Source of the DNA: Streptomyces sp. HUAS 15-9
Lineage (GTDB): Bacteria; Actinomycetota; Actinomycetes; Streptomycetales; Streptomycetaceae
Length of the DNA stretch: 64,000 nt
Direction of reading: 5' to 3'
Assembly (NCBI RefSeq): GCF_025642155.1
Contig: NZ_CP106798.1
Coordinates: forward strand, 5,704,001 to 5,768,000
Position numbers and translations under genes: made by a program. The notes beneath the pieces are model-generated. The model searched no databases, was not told the origin of the DNA, and was given only the letters and a program-made list of their open reading frames with translations. How positions within the stretch are numbered: position 1 is the stretch's first letter; every line of letters begins with the position of its first letter. Below are positions 62,744 to 64,000 of the stretch, piece after piece.

Positions 62744-63355
62744 ATGCCTGCAGCGCGGGAATCCCTACTGGACGCCGCGTACACGGCGCTTGCGCGTCGG
62801 CCGTGGTCCGCCGTGCGGATGGTGGATGTGGCGGCTGCGGCCGGGGTGTCCCGGCAGACGCTGTACAACGAGTTCGGGAGCAAGGAGGGGCTGGCCAGGG
62901 CGCTGGTGCGCAGGGAGGCCGACGGATATCTCGCGGGGGTGGAGCGCGCCCTCGCCAGTTACTCCGAACCCTGGGACCGGCTGACCGCCACCGCCGAGTG
63001 GACCGCCTCGGCCGCCCGCGAGAACGACCTCGTGCGCGCCATGCTCACCGGTTGCTGGAGCGAGCGTCTGCCCGCGCCGACCCTCTCCGCCGTGCCCTCC
63101 GCCTCGGCCGTACCGGCACAGCGCCGGGCGGACGGCCCGCTGCCGTCGCCGGGGGACTTCGTGCAGATCGTGCGGGACCGGGCGGTGGCTGTGCTCGCCG
63201 GGCCCGGCGGTGGCGGTGCGCGGGGCGACGGCGGCGAGCTCACCCGGTCCTGCGAACTCGTCGTACGCCTCGCCCTGTCCTTCGTGGCCGCGCCGCCGGG
63301 GGAGGGCGGGATCGCCGAACTGGTGCGGGGCGCCCTCCACCGGCAGTCGGCGTGA
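62744..63355 (+). CDS. TetR family transcriptional regulator
   Basis: The 203-residue protein (ATG 62744, GGGAGG five bases upstream; ATG 62741 also possible) has a helix-turn-helix MVDVAAAAGVSRQTLYNEFG at about residues 26-45 and a C-terminal ligand domain with an Ala/Gly/Pro-rich insert (SAVPAQRRADGPLPSPGD). It faces the SMR exporter convergently, and TetR proteins often regulate such efflux genes. The ligand is unknown. Confidence 0.85.
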   Translation: MPAARESLLDAAYTALARRPWSAVRMVDVAAAAGVSRQTLYNEFGSKEGLARALVRREADGYLAGVERALASYSEPWDRLTATAEWTASAARENDLVRAMLTGCWSERLPAPTLSAVPSASAVPAQRRADGPLPSPGDFVQIVRDRAVAVLAGPGGGGARGDGGELTRSCELVVRLALSFVAAPPGEGGIAELVRGALHRQSA

Positions 63356-63372
63356 CCCTTCCCCGGTCGTCC

Positions 63373-63405
63373 CCCGAACCCGCCCCGGAGGCAAGGGGGT
63401 TCGGG
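63373..63405. terminator. Hairpin terminator between the TetR and SMR genes
   Basis: CCCGAACCC (63373-63381) pairs with GGGTTCGGG (63397-63405) across a 15-base loop, between the convergent genes. Confidence 0.6.
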
Positions 63406-63431
63406 AGCGTGCCGTACGAGCGGTGCGCCGT

Positions 63432-63755
63432 CTAGCGGGCCGAGCCCGACAGCTGCAGGCCGATCACGCCGATGATGACGAGGCTGATCGAGACGATCTT
63501 CAGTGTCGAGACCAGGTCGCCGAGGAAGGCCATGCCGTAGATCGCGGTGCCCGCCGCGCCGATGCCGGTCCACACCGCGTAGGCGGGGCCCACGTCCAGC
63601 TTCCTCAGGGAAAGGGTCAGCAGACCGAAGCTTCCCAGGGCGAAGACGCAGAACGCGATCGTGGGCCACAGCCGGGTGAAGCCGTGGGAGAGCTTGAGGG
63701 ACACGGCGAAACCGGTCTCCAGCATTCCGGCCACGATGACCAGCAGCCACGCCAT
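63432..63755 (-). CDS. SMR family transporter (SugE/Gdx type)
   Basis: The 107-residue protein has four membrane helices and the essential SMR glutamate at residue 13 (AGMLETGFAVSLKLSHGF). KLSHGFTR and VGPAYAVWTGIGAAGTA are SMR signatures. The SugE subclass exports guanidinium; quaternary-ammonium export is the alternative. GGAGGAC six bases before ATG 63755 supports the start. I saw no clear guanidine riboswitch upstream. It converges on the TetR gene. Confidence 0.85.
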   Translation of the reverse strand: MAWLLVIVAGMLETGFAVSLKLSHGFTRLWPTIAFCVFALGSFGLLTLSLRKLDVGPAYAVWTGIGAAGTAIYGMAFLGDLVSTLKIVSISLVIIGVIGLQLSGSAR

Positions 63756-63791
63756 GTGCTGTCCTCCCGTAGGTCCGGCTCGGTGCGATTG

Positions 63792-63823
63792 TGCACGTAC
63801 CGGACTATGCACTTACCGGACTC
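63792..63823. repeat. Two 16-bp direct repeats upstream of the SMR gene
   Basis: TGCACGTACCGGACTA and TGCACTTACCGGACTC stand head to tail 37 bases before the SMR start. On the minus strand they overlap a likely -10 region (TTGACG, 17 bases, TAGTCC), so they may be regulator sites. Confidence 0.55.
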
Positions 63824-63847
63824 GCGTCAAGGCAAACAACGCGGTGG

Positions 63848-64000
63848 TCAGTCGCCTTCCTTGCTCTCCCGCGTCGCCAGCAGCCGGCGCAGCGAATACA
63901 GCCGTGCCGGGTCCGCGTGACCCTCGGCCACCCACTCGTCCAGCGCGCAGTCCGGCTCGTCGTGACTGCACGCGCGCGGGCAGCCCTCGGTGCCGGGCTC
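63848..64000 (-). CDS. rsgA: Ribosome small-subunit-dependent GTPase A (RsgA), C-terminus only
   Basis: The frame is open to the right edge; only the last 50 residues are present (GCPRACSHDEPDCALDEWVA through YSLRRLLATRESKEGD). This is the C-terminal zinc-binding end of RsgA: the Cys-x4-Cys-x-His spacing with a following Cys matches its CxnCxHxnC zinc site. RsgA is a GTPase acting in late 30S ribosome maturation. The gene starts beyond the window on the minus strand. Confidence 0.82.
   Translation of the reverse strand, partial: EPGTEGCPRACSHDEPDCALDEWVAEGHADPARLYSLRRLLATRESKEGD

Noticed and set aside
63756..63847. Guanidine riboswitch before the SMR gene
   Set aside because: The region shows direct repeats and a promoter-like pair but not the paired ACGR-loop hairpins or other guanidine-riboswitch features I could recognise.

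Overview
The window is very GC-rich and gene-dense, with strong third-position GC bias, many GTG starts, ATGA/GTGA gene overlaps and purine-rich GGAGG-type ribosome binding sites. Together with a WhiB-like regulator (WblC/WhiB7), AdnAB in place of RecBCD, mycoredoxin, PPA1309, UPF0182 and DUF3107 proteins, this points to a chromosomal core segment of a Streptomyces or a very close relative. I see no insertion sequence, prophage, CRISPR array or rRNA. Most genes are housekeeping or conserved actinobacterial genes.

Layout. 1-4.3 kb: the end of a DUF6758 gene, a PHP phosphoesterase, MarC, a 50-residue protein, a NYN-domain protein and an alpha/beta hydrolase. 4.3-10.1 kb: a DEAD-box RNA helicase whose basic repeat tail is broken by two apparent one-base frameshifts, a ferritin-like protein, a small membrane protein, DUF3107, a TetR regulator and an acidic small protein. 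10.3-12.8 kb: an alpha/beta hydrolase and a membrane-anchored DUF3152 protein with an HExxH motif. 13.0-17.9 kb: a tightly coupled locus of a PelF-like glycosyltransferase, a polytopic membrane protein, a sugar epimerase and a spherulin-4-like protein, which I read as a candidate Pel/galactosaminogalactan-type exopolysaccharide system. 18-25.3 kb: MoeZ, two tandem tripeptidyl-aminopeptidase-like lipoproteins and a 921-residue kinase-like/flippase-like membrane protein.

25.4-38.4 kb is a DNA-repair stretch: an alkyltransferase-like protein without the reactive cysteine, AdnA, AdnB and UvrD2, interleaved with an M20 peptidase, NudC and mycoredoxin. 38.4-39.8 kb holds wblC with an AT-rich promoter box, a long leader containing a 107-codon frame, and a terminator-like attenuator. 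39.9-46.8 kb: a small zinc-ribbon protein, an ABC1 kinase coupled to an orphan ThiF/E1-like protein, a YgjP-type metallopeptidase, and a TerD-AIM24 fusion followed by two AIM24 paralogues. 46.9-55.9 kb: Nudix, DUF2342, SDR, MoaE, a Lon-like PDZ protease, PPA1309 and UPF0182. 56-58.7 kb: two identical initiator tRNA genes flank a Sel1-repeat protein. 58.7-64 kb: CatR and catalase divergent around an AT-rich promoter, a CBS protein, HisN, a 12-unit 33/34-bp repeat array, a TetR regulator, an SMR exporter, and the C-terminus of RsgA at the edge.

Functional themes are redox defence (mycoredoxin, catalase/CatR, ferritin-like), double-strand-break and alkylation repair (AdnAB, UvrD2, ATL), molybdenum cofactor and sulfur transfer (MoeZ, MoaE), antibiotic-responsive regulation (wblC) and envelope or extracellular polysaccharide functions.
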